A stretch of 64,000 bases of DNA from Caprimulgus europaeus (taxonomy: Eukaryota; Chordata; Aves; Caprimulgiformes; Caprimulgidae): NCBI GenBank assembly GCA_907165065.1, contig OU015526.1:67603723-67667722 (forward strand), read 5' to 3'. Each line of letters starts with the position of its first letter. Position 1 is the first letter of the stretch. The position numbers and the translations under genes are program-made. Shown here in pieces: positions 12,215 to 26,000 of the stretch. The notes below the pieces were generated by a model. It saw only the letters and a list, made by a program, of their open reading frames with translations. It searched no databases and was not told the DNA's origin.

Positions 12215-12450
12215 AAGAGAGCTGAGGTCGTTTCATCTGGAGAAGGGAAGGCTGAAAAAATCTAATTCCTGTCTTCAAGGACCTAAAGGGAATTTATAGA
12301 GGAGACAGAGCCAGACTCTTTTCAAGGCTACCCAGTGAAAGCATGGGAGGCACCAGTCACAAGCTGCAGCAGGAGAATTATGAGTCCTATACAGAAAAAT
12401 ATTGTTTAGAGTGAGAGTGGTTAAGTAATGGAAAAGCTGTGCTGGAGCCT
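12215..12450 (+). mobile_element. Decayed CR1 fragment, sense
   Basis: The order of blocks follows the end of the CR1 ORF: a TCATCTGGAGAAGGGAAGG segment, then GACAGAGCCAGACTCTTTTC, then CACAAGCTGCAGCA.GAGAATTATGA, then GAGAGTGGTTAAGTAATGGAA. Many substitutions and small gaps mark it as much older than the CR1 at 8287. Confidence 0.7.
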
Positions 12451-12499
12451 CGCACATTGACAACAATAATTGTAATTTTGAATGGGTATTACTAAAATA

Positions 12500-12690
12500 A
12501 CATAATGAATGAGATGGGAAGGGGCCCCTGGAGGTCACCTAGCCAAGTCTCCTTCTGAAAATTTCCACATCCAATAAGGTTGGCCAGGGCCTTGTCTAAT
12601 GGAATCTTAAATGTTGCCAAGGATGGAGATTGCAGGACCGCGCCAGGCAACCTTTTCCCAGGCTTAACACCTCTCCCTGCAAAGAGAATG
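12500..12690 (-). mobile_element. Decayed CR1 3' fragment, antisense
   Basis: Carries the antisense CR1 3' end in eroded form: GGGAAGGGGCCCCTGGAGGT, then AAGGATGGAGATTGCAGGAC, then CAGGCAACCTTTTCCCAG. It lies tail to tail with the sense fragment at 12215-12450, so two independent old insertions face each other here. Confidence 0.75.
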
Positions 12691-15600
12691 TGGGGGGAGA
12701 TCCTGAATAGGAGGATCTTGTTGACTTCAAAGGCGGTTGGATTATGGCCTAGATGAGGCAGAGTATTTGTTTGCCATCTTTTGCTGAAATATCTGTGCTA
12801 ACAAATTCAGCATTTCAGCTGTTCCATGGTTTTCCTCAATTATCGAGCTGTGTGCCTTGTTCCTCTTTTGTGTCACTTCTTATCTAGATAGCACTTTTTT
12901 TCCTTTAATTATGGCTTTTCCTTGTTCAGTAGAATTTGATTGTAGAAATCTTATGCAAATATGAACTGAATGGTTTTCCTGTCTAATTATAGCTCCATTT
13001 AGATGAGACTAGTATCAGTGGTACTGAGCGCTGGCTGAATTAAATACTGAATTTATTCAGCTAATGAAAGCTGAAGGACAGATTGTTTGCTTTATGGCAT
13101 ACAACATGGGTGGTTTAGCTATTGATTCAGAGGACTGAAAGAGAGTTTTTGCATCCACAGTTCACTTCCCTGATGTTGCGGGGAGTTCTCTCTTACCATC
13201 TCTTTCACAAACTTAATGAGCTCCTGTGTTAGTTGCCCTCACCGTGTTTTTGAAAAGCATTGTGGATAAAGAACAGAATTGCACCCAGGGTTTATAACAG
13301 CATCATGCAGCAATTCATCACATACTGAACTTCATATTGTAGATGATGTAATACCTGTATTATTAATAAGATGTTTGAGTGCAGGTAATCGAGTGTCAAA
13401 TCATATGCTTATGGCACTATGAATAACAAGACTTGGAACCATTTCTAGGCATGGACATCAGTCCTCAATATTCTGATTGATTTAGAAAACCCATTTGGTT
13501 ACGTTCCACTGCTTCTAGTTGATAGTCCGACAATAGTTTCTATTCATTCTCATTTGTATTTTATTTGTTACATTTCCTTTATAGTACAAAGTTGTAATAA
13601 CAGTTCTATAGCTTGTCAAATGCCTTTCCATTTAGAGTTATTGATGTGTCGCTATAAATAGTCATGTGTTCACAGTGTTCACTAAACTCCTTATTTATTG
13701 TGAAGTAATGGATCTATAGTCCTATTCTGAGCTAGAGCTTATCAATGGGTGATGTCTTGTGAAATACATTTTCATTTTATAATAAGTGTTCCAAGAGTGG
13801 GGTGGTTTTAAAGAGCAGAGCAAAAGCCTTTCTGATGGAGTATAAGGTGGAATTGAAGATTTTGTTTCAATTATTTTATAGTATGTATATATTATTTAAA
13901 ACACTAGGAGAAAACTGTGACACTGACATACCTGAGGTAAAACTCCAAAAGGACAAGAAAAAAGCAAGCACTTTCTGAAAACAGTATCCTGGGCTGGCAT
14001 CTGGTTCTTTGCTGTTTTTTACTGGATTATAGCTCTTTTTGACAAGATGGGAGTTCTCTTTAACTTCTTGTAGATGTGCAGTGTCTGCATTGGCTGCATA
14101 TCTGATGGGTCCTTGGAAGTGCCATCAAGGTGTTTGAGGACTTGTTTGTCTGATTATATTTCTTGCTGCTGCCATGTCACTGGACAGTCTGATGCCACCT
14201 GCAGCTAGCATGTGGCTATGTATTTTAAATTAAGTCAAATATTTATCTACAAGGAATAGGGCCTTGAGGCTATGAATTTGCTATTTGCGTGATGATGAGC
14301 TGAAGTTAGAGAGCAATAACATTTGGTCACTGCCAGCTTTTCTTGGTCTGACTCACTCTGAGCTTGAAGACCTTGCAGGCATCCTACAAAAGCCAGTTGT
14401 ATAACAGATTTGGTTGGAAGATGGGTGGGATGCCCCTGGCAGCCGGTCTGTTTCCAGAGCATCTCCATTTGTATCGTTACCCAGCTGAAGTAAAATGTTA
14501 CTTCCATTTGTTTGTTTTTTTAAGTGGCTGCTTGGTGGAGTTTATTTGCATAATGGTATTTTTTGTCACTGGTCAGTTCATTTTCAATCTAATTTGTTTC
14601 TGAGAGCTCAGACATTTTAAATGAGCACACTTTTTTCCAGTGTTAAATCCAGCTAAAACAGCCTGGAATGAATTGGAGCACTGGCCTAGAAAGGAAAGGC
14701 TTCACAGCCCATTACCGCTCCCCTGAGCCATCTCATCCCCTTGGCTGTCATGTAGTGTTTGTTTATGTAAAATTTCCATATAAAACAAAACAAAACCTGA
14801 AAAGCAGAACAGCAGCTCTTTGGCATTAAGATATTAAAATGTGAAGGTAGTGAAAATGAGATTTCCTTTCATAAATGCATTAGCCACCTTTGGGGAACCC
14901 TCAGCAGGGACGTGCCACAGCGGTGAGCAAAGGCTCAACTCAACGAAGGAGAGGTGGATGAGTGTGTTTGGCAGCGCGGGCTGGAGTCGCTGGGGAGTTT
15001 TGTTTTCAGCTTCAGGGGAGAGGAGGTCCTTGTGGGAGCCTGTGAGGATTTCTAAAATAAGTGCTGTGGGCCAGTCTGTCACCGTGCGGGTTGCGAGCAT
15101 CTCTGGGCAGGAGCGTGTCACGGTGTGAGCTGCTGGGGATTGCTATGCATAAGTAAGCACGTCAGTTCGTGAGTCACTGAGGATTTCTATGGATGAGTGA
15201 CTGTTACAGTGCTCTGATATGAATAAATAACATCCAGAGCCTCCAGTCTTTCTAAAAAGGTTTAATCAAGGCTATCAAGTAACCAGATTATCAAAAAACA
15301 TAGCTTGCTGAATTTATTCATGAGGTTTCAGGGACTAAAGTAAACTCAGCGTCCCAGGAGTTTCTCCCAGGTATTTTAAAGTTCCCAAGAGGATCAAAGA
15401 TAGACTCCTAATTAAGATCCTTAAAAATGTGAAACCAAAATGGGATCACTTGTGTGAAAGGTGCAAGTGATGTGTTCAGAGTCCCGTGCACATATCCCCT
15501 ATTGTGGGATGCTCTCAAGCTCAACAAGTGTCTCCGTGGTCACTGGTGGATCTGTCTAACATTGCACGGTGTCGGGTGCTGACAGTAACACTCATCCGTT

Positions 15601-18600
15601 GGTGGGTTGGGGATTGGAGGTGCTTGGCAATGAGGAGAGTACGTGTAAATGGGAGTGACAGCCTGCAAATACTTGCTGAAGGTACCAGGAGAATGCAAGG
15701 AAGAGAATTTCAGAGCTCACTCGCTGAGCATGTGTTAACATCACACTTTACCTACTTGTGTTTTCACACTGGCCTACCGAGGCTGGCGCTTTCGGCGAGA
15801 CACTCGCCCGGTCTGCCCCTGTGTCCCACTGCCACCACTGTCATCCCAGCCTTGCCTTACCTTCTCCTGGCACTGTGACCCAGGGGTGCATTTGTGTCAC
15901 AGCCTCTCCCGCTCGCAGGCCTGTCATTTCACCTTAATCTCTGATGCCATCACCCCCACCCCCCACGTCATGGCACAAGTTAAGTTAAATGAGGGGAGTA
16001 GGCTGTTCTGTAGGTTAATATGAAGACATTCCAGGAATAAATACAATGCAAAGAGCTAAGACACCTGAAGGCTATCAACAGAGGTCAAGTTGGGAAGAAA
16101 TTAATGGCTGAAAGGTTTATATGGTGAACTTTGAACACAGGTTAGCATGGTATCTGCAGGATCAGCAGAGCTGGTGAGGTCCTGTGGCAGGGTGAGAGCT
16201 TGTGCACCCAGCACAGCCAGACTGTCCCCCAGCGAGGTGTGCTGGGCCCTCGCTGTCGCAGCCTTTTCCCACAGGAGGCTTTCACAACGGGAAGATCTGA
16301 AGTCACCTTCTGCTTCCAGGGGAACCAAGTACCTCTACAGTATGTTTGCAGCAGGATGAGCTCCGAGTAAATGGACCTCTGCTATGAACTTAGCAGAGCT
16401 TCTCTAAAAGGTATTTTTTCACCACGGGTGTCACAAAGTTGGTGAGTGTGACCTCAAGAAGGCAAGATGCAGGTTTTGCAGCAGTACTCATTTTTGTAAT
16501 TTCATAATTAGGTAGGCCCAAGCATAAGGATTCTCAGTGAATATGTGTTGTGCATCTCTTAAAGAGCACTGTGAAAGTGTCCTGAAAGAAAGCTGAAGAA
16601 ATGAGACATTCTTTCCTCTCAGTAACCTGATCTGCCGTTACATCAGACTTCCTTGGATTCAACTTCAACAGTTGCTCTTCAGCTTGGTGCTGATCTCATC
16701 CAAATGTTTGGGTAGCTGGCAGATGGCATTGTTTGCATCCGAGGTGAAGCTGATGTAAAGTTTGGAGTGATTTTCTTATTGCTGTTACTTTATCCTTGCT
16801 ATGTAGCAATGTACAGTAGAGGCTCACAGAGAACTCTGTGTGACACAGCCCATCTAAGAACAAAGCTGGAATCAAGGTGCTAAAATAAAAGTGGTTATTG
16901 AAAGCTAGTCAAATATTACCTGCAGAGAGTTTGCTGCCCTATCTCTGTTGTGCAGCTACATCTCTTGTGGAGCAGTTGCAGCTAATAAATAGGGTGCAGG
17001 AATACTACAGGCATCCTTGGAAAAGAAAGACGCAGAGATAAATGCAGATAATCAAATACAATTCTCCAGCTTGGAAATGGGTTGCCACCACAATTCTTAC
17101 TGCCTTTCCTTTGGGGAACAGGCAGAAACAAACTTCCCACTTTCATCCTCTGATAGAAGATGGCACCTCCCATAAGCTAATATGCATCAGCAGCCCCCAA
17201 AAGCTGTGTTCATTATTGACTAAAAATAACATTCTTGCTGCCTGCTGAATCACTGACTGTCAGGGCTGCGGGGTTTTCCCTGGCTGAGGCTTGTTGGCCA
17301 TTGACTGATGAGCAAAACCTCTCAGCCAGCCCTGGGTAATCCCAGGGGTGTCCCTGCTGTGACTGGCAGCTGAGCGGTTCTGCTCTTACAGGGCAGGCAA
17401 TAAAGGTCTCCTGGCTGGGCAGCAGCTGGAGCTTGTGGTGGCTGTGCCTTGTCTGTTGGCTCCCGTTCTGGTTCCTGTCCTGGGCTTGTGGGACTTGTCT
17501 CTTATCTTGGTTCCTGTTTCTGGGTCCTTGGTGATATAACCTTGCTCCAGCCTTGGGTTGCACAGCCTAAGGTTGGCACTTCAATCCCCTCTCAGCCCAC
17601 GTAGCTAGGGTTGTAGCAGTAAACCCATGATCGATTGTTGGTCTGCACACCTAATCTTTTTTCTGCATTTTCAGCTCCTAGCTGTGTTTGCCTTTCCCAC
17701 TGCAGCTTTTCATGCCTTTCACGCTGATTTCACAGCTGATTCCTACAAACTGGAGGAAAAGTAAAAATGCAGTTCTTACACAAGAAATTCAGTTTGCTAA
17801 ATAACTCATATTCATATTTTTTTGCTTTGAAATAGTAACTCATTCAACAAAACCGAGCAAAGTAAAACTATGGAAGAGAGAGAGAGAGAAGGAAGTCCCC
17901 AGAATATGCGAGGTGTTTGAGTGCTTCCGTAAGCTGTGTGAGAGAAAAGGGCAAGATCTGCAAGATATCATCTCAAGCTGGGGAGTGTGCAAAGATCCCA
18001 GCTGTGGCAACTGAGTCACATGGAAAGGAAGAAAGCAGGAGACTTCTTTTCCCTTTGTTTTGAAACACATTGGATTAAATCTTTGTCATTAACAGATGGG
18101 AATTTCAACCCCTCCCACCACTCAAAGCAGGGGCAACAGGCTAAAACCATGGTGCGTGGTAGCAAGCTGGAGTACAGCATGACCACAGGTAGCATGTCTG
18201 CACTGGCCAACTCCTGTAACAGAGGTGTAATATAAGGCAGGAGAAGGAGAAACACAGTTTCTTAAAGTGGCACTAGCTAAACCAGAGTATGGTGTAGTCT
18301 CTATAGCACCCCTTTTCCTTGTCACTTGGAATTCTTTGCCACCTTCCCTGGTGTAGTTATGCCTGTAAAACTTGATAATGCGGGGAAAGCTTGTGCGGCT
18401 TTAAGAGATAAACCCAGCTACGCTTTCAGGCTCCTTATCTAGGCATCTGCAGGGAATCAGCAGACAGAACAGATAAGCTGACAGAAGATATGACCAAGGA
18501 TTACTAGATACAGCTACAAGGAAGGCAGTTGCTTTGGGCAGGAGATGTTTGAGGTCAAACACTGGATTGAAGGCATGAGCAGAGAAATTTGGAGGGAGGG

Positions 18601-19288
18601 AGTTCCTTTGCACACAGAAGGAATGAAGGTTTATGTATAGGTTTTGTGAATAAAAAGGAGTGAAAACTCTGTCATCAATTTTTCCTCATTTCATGAAATG
18701 CATGGGGGATATTGAACTTTGATGTACCTAAAAGGGCCTGGATTCACTGCTGATTGCAGAACTGTGTTGGATTCATCTGTCTGACTGTCAAATAACTGAT
18801 ACAGCCAAGTAATGAAAGCTAGGATACTTTTGTAATGCTTGGGCATTAATTAGCAGAATATCTGTGCATGTGCATAATATGATTTAGCAGAAAATGTTCA
18901 TGTGATGGAAGGTGGAAGACATGAAATCTTATGTAAAACATAATATTTGGTATAAGAATTAAGAGAACTTTGCCCACATAAAATATGTTGCCATTTTCAT
19001 GGGAAATAAAATAGAGATGTAAAACAATTGGAGTTGTTTTTGTTAGACTACAGGAAGTAGCCACAATAAGTTAGAAAATTTTAGGTGGCATGTTTTTAAC
19101 CACACTCCTCTTGAAGTAACAGAAAAATGTATTTTGTCAGGTCTAGTAATCTGAGTATTCCGAGTAGTTGAGCATTAGTCAATGATTCATATAGGTAAAA
19201 AAACTCTACACGAGGATAAAGTAATCTATTTAATAGAGCTAGTCAGTATATTACAGCTTTCAAGTGTAAGCCACAATGCCGTGCTTTT
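12691..19288. other. Intergenic, no recognised element
   Basis: About 6.6 kb of non-coding spacer. AT-rich at 12880-13950, with mixed composition and a GC-richer patch at about 15780-15960 and 17270-17580. There is a GA dinucleotide run near 17876-17893. None of the short open frames shows a domain, codon bias or flanking splice sites that would argue for a gene. The GC-richer patch at 17270-17580 could be an old repeat that I do not recognise. Confidence 0.45.
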
Positions 19289-20045
19289 CACAGAATCACA
19301 GAATCACAGAATGTCAGGGACTGGAAGGGACCTCGAAAGATCATCCAGTCCAACCCCCCTGCTGGAGCAGGAACACCTACATGAGATCACACAGGAAGGC
19401 GTCCAGGCGGGTCTTGAATGTCTCCAGAGAAGGAGACTCCACAACCTCCCTGGGCAGCCTGTCCCAGTGCTCTGGCACCCTTACTGTAAAGAAGCTCCTT
19501 CTCAAATTTAAGCGGAACCTCCTGTGTTCCAGCTTACACCCATTGCCCCTTGTCCTATCATTGGACACCACTGTGAAGAGCCTGGCTCCATCCTCCTGAC
19601 ACTCACCCTTCATATATTTATAAACATCAATGAGGTCGCCCCTCAGTCTCTCTTCTCCAAGCTAAAGAGGCCCAGCTCCCTCAGCCTTTCCTCATAAGGG
19701 AGATGCTCCACTCCCTTAATCATCTTGGTGGCTCTGTGCTGGACTTTCTCAAGCAGTTCCGTGTCCTTCTTGAACTGTGGGGCCCAGAACTGGACACAAT
19801 ATTCCAGATGTGGCCTCACCAGGCAGAGTAGAGGGGGAGGAGAACCTCTCCTGACCTACTAACCACACCCCTTCTAATGCACCCCAGGATACCACTGGCC
19901 TTGGTCAGTGCTGGCTCATGGTCATCCTGCTGTCCACCAGGACTCCCAGATCCCTTTCCCCTACGCTGCTCTCTGGGAGATCATCTCCCAGCCTATACTG
20001 GAACCTGGGGTTGTTCCTGCCCAGGTGCCACACCCTACACTTTTC
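19289..20045 (-). mobile_element. CR1 LINE, antisense, about 760 bp
   Basis: Starts with the antisense 3' end (CACAGAATCACAGAATCACA) and GATCATCCAGTCCAACCCCC. It then runs through the ORF end. On the minus strand at 19613-19377 the frame reads as the CR1 C-terminus ([34 protein letters not shown]). The 5' end fades near 20045 inside the ORF region that specifies the thumb segment. Its 3' UTR differs from the copy at 8287, so the two belong to different CR1 subfamilies. Confidence 0.92.
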
Positions 20046-23000
20046 TTATACATTAGTTGTCTGCAATTACTCAGAATATCTAATACATTTTGTCTGTACT
20101 GCAAGTTGGATTAACATTATCATTACCTTTATTTCCCCAACATAATTCTTTCTCAATTGGAATCTCTGATTCTCTCATGTTAGTTAACAGCAATGCTGGT
20201 TAGAAAAAGTGAGATGAGGACAGTCAGAGATAAAATATCAAATAAATATTAATTGTGAAATTCTTTACAAATATGCTCTATATGTGCATATTGAAGTATA
20301 TCCATGAAATTAATTAATTGGTTTTCTTTTCTTTTGCAGGATCTGTCCTGCAAGCTTTTAGTATTTCAATAAATCGTAGCTGCTCATGAGAGTAGCCTGA
20401 CACTAGTGCTAATTGAATGCTACTGGATTGTTAGCTTTGATCTGTGATGAGGTTTCCATGGTGATATCACCAGATGAGACTATGGCCACTACAACAATTT
20501 ATTTGTGCTGATGTGATTCTGAACTGCCTACCTAGCTGAGGATGAAATCCCAGCTCTGCTGAAAATCAATGGGAGTCTGCTGTTGATTTCAGTGAATTTG
20601 ATATTGTCTCCATCATGACTGGATTTGGAAACATGCTCTGGAGTCATATAGGTCCCAGATGAAGACAGTCTGTAGTCAAGATAATACTTCTGTGCCTAAC
20701 TGTTCACTGTGTTGCTCGAAACCAGATGGAATTTGCTGACATTGAAACACATTCCCAGACTGACCATGTCTCCACATTAAATAAGTTATGCAAGCCATTT
20801 CCCTCGTAACTTAAACCTTTAATCTGAGCTTATTTTATTTTATTGCATAGAAGCCCCTAGAATGCAGTGGAAGGATTTTGCATAAGGGATCATAAAAATA
20901 CAGAAGACAGTTCCTTATGGGAAAGAATGAGGTAAGGAGAATTGGCAGTGATCAAGGCAAATTGGTTGCCTGACTGCACTGGGTTTGAGATTTTGCCATT
21001 TGAATATTTTACACTGGGTTTAAGGACACTTTTGAAGGAAGACAAAAGTGATTTGCTTTTCTGTGTGAAGCAGGTGGAAGAAAGCATGGCAGTGCTTTTT
21101 AGAAATTGGGTGGACAGCAGAGGCTGGCAGCATGGGCAGAGGGATGATGGCAAGGTGGGTGAGGATGCAACAGTGGCAAACCCAAGAGAGATTGCGCTGC
21201 CCCTCAAGATGAAGTTGGCAGCAAAAATTTTATGTGACCAGGAAGGAAGAGCTACTGGAGGAATATGAAAAAATTGGGGGGAAAAGGGCTAAGATGAGAT
21301 GATGATCTTCTTTTAACAGTACTCTGAAGTGGCCTAAATAAGGCAAGGTTGCATTTGCCTAGACAAGGTGAAAGGAAGCACCTGTAAATAAATACAAGTG
21401 ATGGGTGAAGCTCCCGTTAAGACATGAGATATGTTCCTAGACAAGAATTTTTAGATGCAAGTGTGGGTCAGAAAGTCTGTAATTTTCAAGAGATTATGTG
21501 AAAAGAACTTGGAAAGTTTTAAATGTCATCAGGGTAAGAGAATCTGTGGAGGGCTCAGAGTATAAGAGTTTTCAAACTTTTCTACCTCCTTATGCTAGTG
21601 AGACAACCTTGTATCAGATAACAAAGCAGAGAAGGAGCATTTCTGTAATATTTCAACTGTTTTTTAAAGTTGAGAACGGGACAAGGGACAGAGTTGATTG
21701 TAGGAGGTGAAAAGATCTCTTAAGGAAGAATGTGAGCTGTGATTTCTATCGTCTGTTCTTTTGGATGGATAACTGACTGTTTCTCCTAACAAGAAAAATG
21801 TCCCAAGTAATATTTCCTTCCTTGATCCTTATGTTAAAGCTGAACCTATGAATGTGTGGAAAGGTTCAAGAAATGAACGTGAGGAAAGTGAAAAAAGATG
21901 TATTAAAGATAAAAGTACACAATTTAAGAAATCACACTGAATTTATTGCCAAAACTTCTTTTTTTTTTTTTAATTAAGAAGGCAAAACAATCTCAGTTTT
22001 GCCAGTTTTATGTTTAGTCCTTTAACTCGTGTAAATATTGAGTAAATCCAATACACTTGAGGAGATACCAACGTTTTTCTTACTACGCTGCAGAGAAACT
22101 GTTCTCGTGGAGCAATGTTGACCTCTTGTGGTCATCTCTTACAGTTTCAGGTTTGTCCCATGTATAAAGGAATTCGAATTTTTATTGGGTTAGGAACAGT
22201 CACAACATTGGCCACAACACTAGCTATTCCTATACAAGTCCTTTATTTAAGTGAGTAGTACGTGCTTACTCTGAGTATGGTTTTGCCTCTTTGCTAGAAT
22301 TTCTCTCATGTGGAGGTAAATGTTCTAAGCTGAAATGGTATTTTTAATTTTAAATCCATAAAAGTGGAAAAAAAAAGCAAATAAACTTTGTTCAATTAAA
22401 GCCTTCTGGGTAAATGTTCCTATCAGTCTAAATGTGTGCAACCCAAAAGTTGTGGCAGTGTGCTAGTATATAGAGAATTATTATATTTTCATTGTTTATG
22501 ATGACTGAAGAACAGAGACTAAACATTCTGCATCAGCTGGTGAAAAATGTATTTCTAAAATTACTTTCTCATAAATAATCTAACTTACATGCACATTGGC
22601 TAGCGTTTGTAATGATACTTCATGCTCACAATGTTCCCTTAGAGTTACAAAATTACCTTTAATCATGTATAAAGCTTGTATTATTTAAATTGAAATTGTT
22701 CATGTTCAGCCATGGTCTGAAAGTTAAAAATCTTTGGACTGACTTGAAATGTAGTTTAAACCACCAGTGATCTTGAGGAAGGAAACAATCTCTCTTTTGT
22801 ATAGCATCAAAATAATTGCTGGTCTTCCTTTCAGCCTCCATGCAGTGAAATGTGATGTTTAAGTAGCCCTCAGTGGCTGTGTACAGACCTAAGGTATGGC
22901 CTTCTTCTTTTGGTATTTGTTGCCAATGTTAATGTAAAACCTCTAGCTTGAAGACTGGGAACTCAGTATAAAAAAATTCTAATCTCAATATATCAGTGAA

Positions 23001-26000
23001 AGAGCATATCTAAAGGTCTCAGCAACCTTGGGCAGAAAGGCTTGATCAGAGACACACAGAGAGAGTTTATTGCCAAGAGATGTCGTTGTACCTGAGAGCA
23101 CTGGGAAAACTCAAACTGGACTGTGAAGTATTACAGGGTGCATCTTTCTGGTGGTTGATGGTAGCACAAAGCAAAGATCTGGTGCTTCAAGATTTAAGGC
23201 AGTCATTTCTGGAAGGCAGTATAGTATGAGCTGGAGGCAATGATGAGAGGACACATCACCTCACATGAGCTCATCATAGGGTTTTTTGTACCTTCCAATG
23301 TGTTTCCTTGTTTTGACCATTCAGAGGTGGGATGCTGATTCACATAGGTTGTATGTCTGCTAAAAGACATCAATTTCCAAGGTCCTATGAATAAATCACT
23401 AGGCTGAGTATCAGAAAAAAATAGACTGCCATAAGAAAGTAGTTTAATTTCTGCACAAATCACTCTGATATGCATGAAGGCATCACAAATATTTCCTAAA
23501 CAGTGTGGAAAAGTTGCCACTACTTGTGGATTTCAACACACTGAGTATGTGATGTGTTTATTTTCCACCTACCCTGTTGCTGTATCTTTGTGGTTAGTGG
23601 GCACAATATTCTAGCAGTATTACCTGGCCTGTTGTCCAGGACTAATCAGTGTCCACAGGACATCAGAAGGTCTGCAAGAAAACCAAATTTAGATACCACC
23701 ACACACACACATTACTACACAGTCAATCAGGCACAAAGCAGTGCCTACACTCAAGCATTGTCATGGTCTGCTCCTAACCCATGTCACTGACAGACACCTG
23801 CCCATTGTCCCTACTCTAAGGTGGCCAACAGGCATAGGACAAAAATGAGGGATTTTCTTCTTTTGATTTGGTCTTGTTTTTTTCTAGGAGTCAGTAGCCC
23901 TCCAGTTCTGAAAGGAAGAGAAATGTTGCACTGTGGCTACTGCTTGGGAGCTCTCACCTTGATTTCAAATACTGCCATGGAACATTGGTCAAATCCTTGG
24001 TGTCAGCCCTAAAAACACAAGAGCAGACTGAAGTTTAACACATATGAGCAGTCAGTTCCTCAGGGGGCTGATCCACAGCCACAGATTAACTCTGAGGATG
24101 ACTATCGAGCACTTCCTTCTACTGAGGGATTAGCTAGCTGCCAGGTACCACCTAATTGCCCTAAAAGTTTCAAATATATTTACAGAGGAAGTGGAGCATT
24201 TTCATTTTGGTGCACTTCTCCTTCTGATTTAAAACAAAGAAGGAAGATACAGATGATTCCTGCTCAAAGAGAGGACACTCATCCAGAAGACTTTTGAGCA
24301 ATGTGAAAGATGCCAAATAAATCCCCTGATCCTAAAAGATAATAATAATAATAAAGAATTTTTTTAAAGTAGAACATTGGCATAAAACTCACAAGTATAG
24401 CTATGCCTGTAAAAATTGCATGCACACATACTGCCAATCATATGATTTTCCACCACTCTTAAGAGTGTAAAGTGATGGTTTTGGGTCACAGCCTTCCTTC
24501 CCTTTGCCCCTGCAACACTGAGTCCTTACTTGCCCCTACATGGTGAGGAGAGGAGACTGTGAGGCTTCTCCTGCCGCCTTCTCAAGGTGGAGGTAAAGCT
24601 TTCTCTGACTACTTTGGAGGTCCTAAAAGACTAAAGGGTTGAGGGCTTCCTGACAAATCATTTCAGCCTCTTGTCTTGCAAAAACTTGTGTGAAGGCTGA
24701 TTTTCTAAAAGCTGAACTCTGGAAGGCTTGATATGGGATAAATATTATGAAACCTTTTTCTTAGACCTCTCCAGGTTATTTGGAAGCAAGCAGGTACTTG
24801 GGGAGAAAACCTACTAGCTTGTGTGTGTCAGAACAGGTCGTTGCATTCAATTACTAAACCAAGCACTCCATTTAGGACCAAAGTATTCAAAGTAAAGAAA
24901 TCAGAACAAGGTTGTGCTATGCCTAGAGAAAAGAACCTTAGTTTTTTTCTAAATCCATGTTTTGCATTTATATGTACTTTTTGTCATCTACCACGTGAGT
25001 GGAGCAGCCTTATTGCCTCTTGAAACATGTTGCTAGTTTTTATTGATGGTTTGGGTAGCAAGAGGAAAATTATTTGTAGTGGAAGTAACTTTTGCCTGTG
25101 TTCATGGATAGCCTAGGAGTCAACAAATGGATTTCTACAAACTTACTTTGAAGATCAAAACTTAGTTTGTAAAGTTTGAGAAGTATAATGGAATATAAAA
25201 CCCTATATAAATTCTTGAAATGCCAACAAGTTGAAAAAATAACTTTTTTTCTCATGCCTCATAAAACATGGACCTAGGAATGGTAATTGATATTAAAAAC
25301 AATATTAACAATTTAAATGTTAATAATATAATTAGCGTTGTAGAAAATCAGAATAGGTGATCATCATGGACCCTCTTACAGGAATCCTAATTAGTCTGCA
25401 ATCTGTAAGAAAAACAAACCAACCCATACTGACTCCACAAAAGCCTTTTCTTCTCCCAAGACGATGCTATAATGAACTATTACAGTGGCTTGTACAACAA
25501 CAAAACTTTTAGTCTCTTCACAAAAAAAGCTTTTAGACAGCATATTGACAGAATATAAGAAAGGTGCAATGTAGTAAAAGGATTTGAGGAATTTGAGTTT
25601 AACTCTGTCAGACAAACAGCAGTGTTATTGCAAACTGCTGTGCTCAATTCTATATGGCAGGGAAAAAAAGCCCACGTTAGAGATTAGAATTAGGACCTGA
25701 TGAGCAAACTTCCTTAAATGATTTTTTCTGGCATAAGTACTTATAAATCATTTATCAGTTTTTACTATGCATGGACCATTTCTCTGTCATTCTAATTATA
25801 GTGGTAAACAGTTTATAAATGTATGAGATAGGAGACATAAAGGATAGGGCTATTACCTAAACTCTAAATGCAATGTCTGAATTATTTGAGTGAAGAACTC
25901 ACTCAGAATACTCACTTTTCAAGACTAGCCTTATAGGAGGACAGAGGTCTAAAGCACAAAGAGGATGAGAAGTGGTTATAGCCCAAAATTAATCAAATCC

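Noticed and set aside
15486-15878. 130-codon plus-strand open frame in the spacer
   Set aside because: It starts and stops without gene signals and has no domain I recognise.
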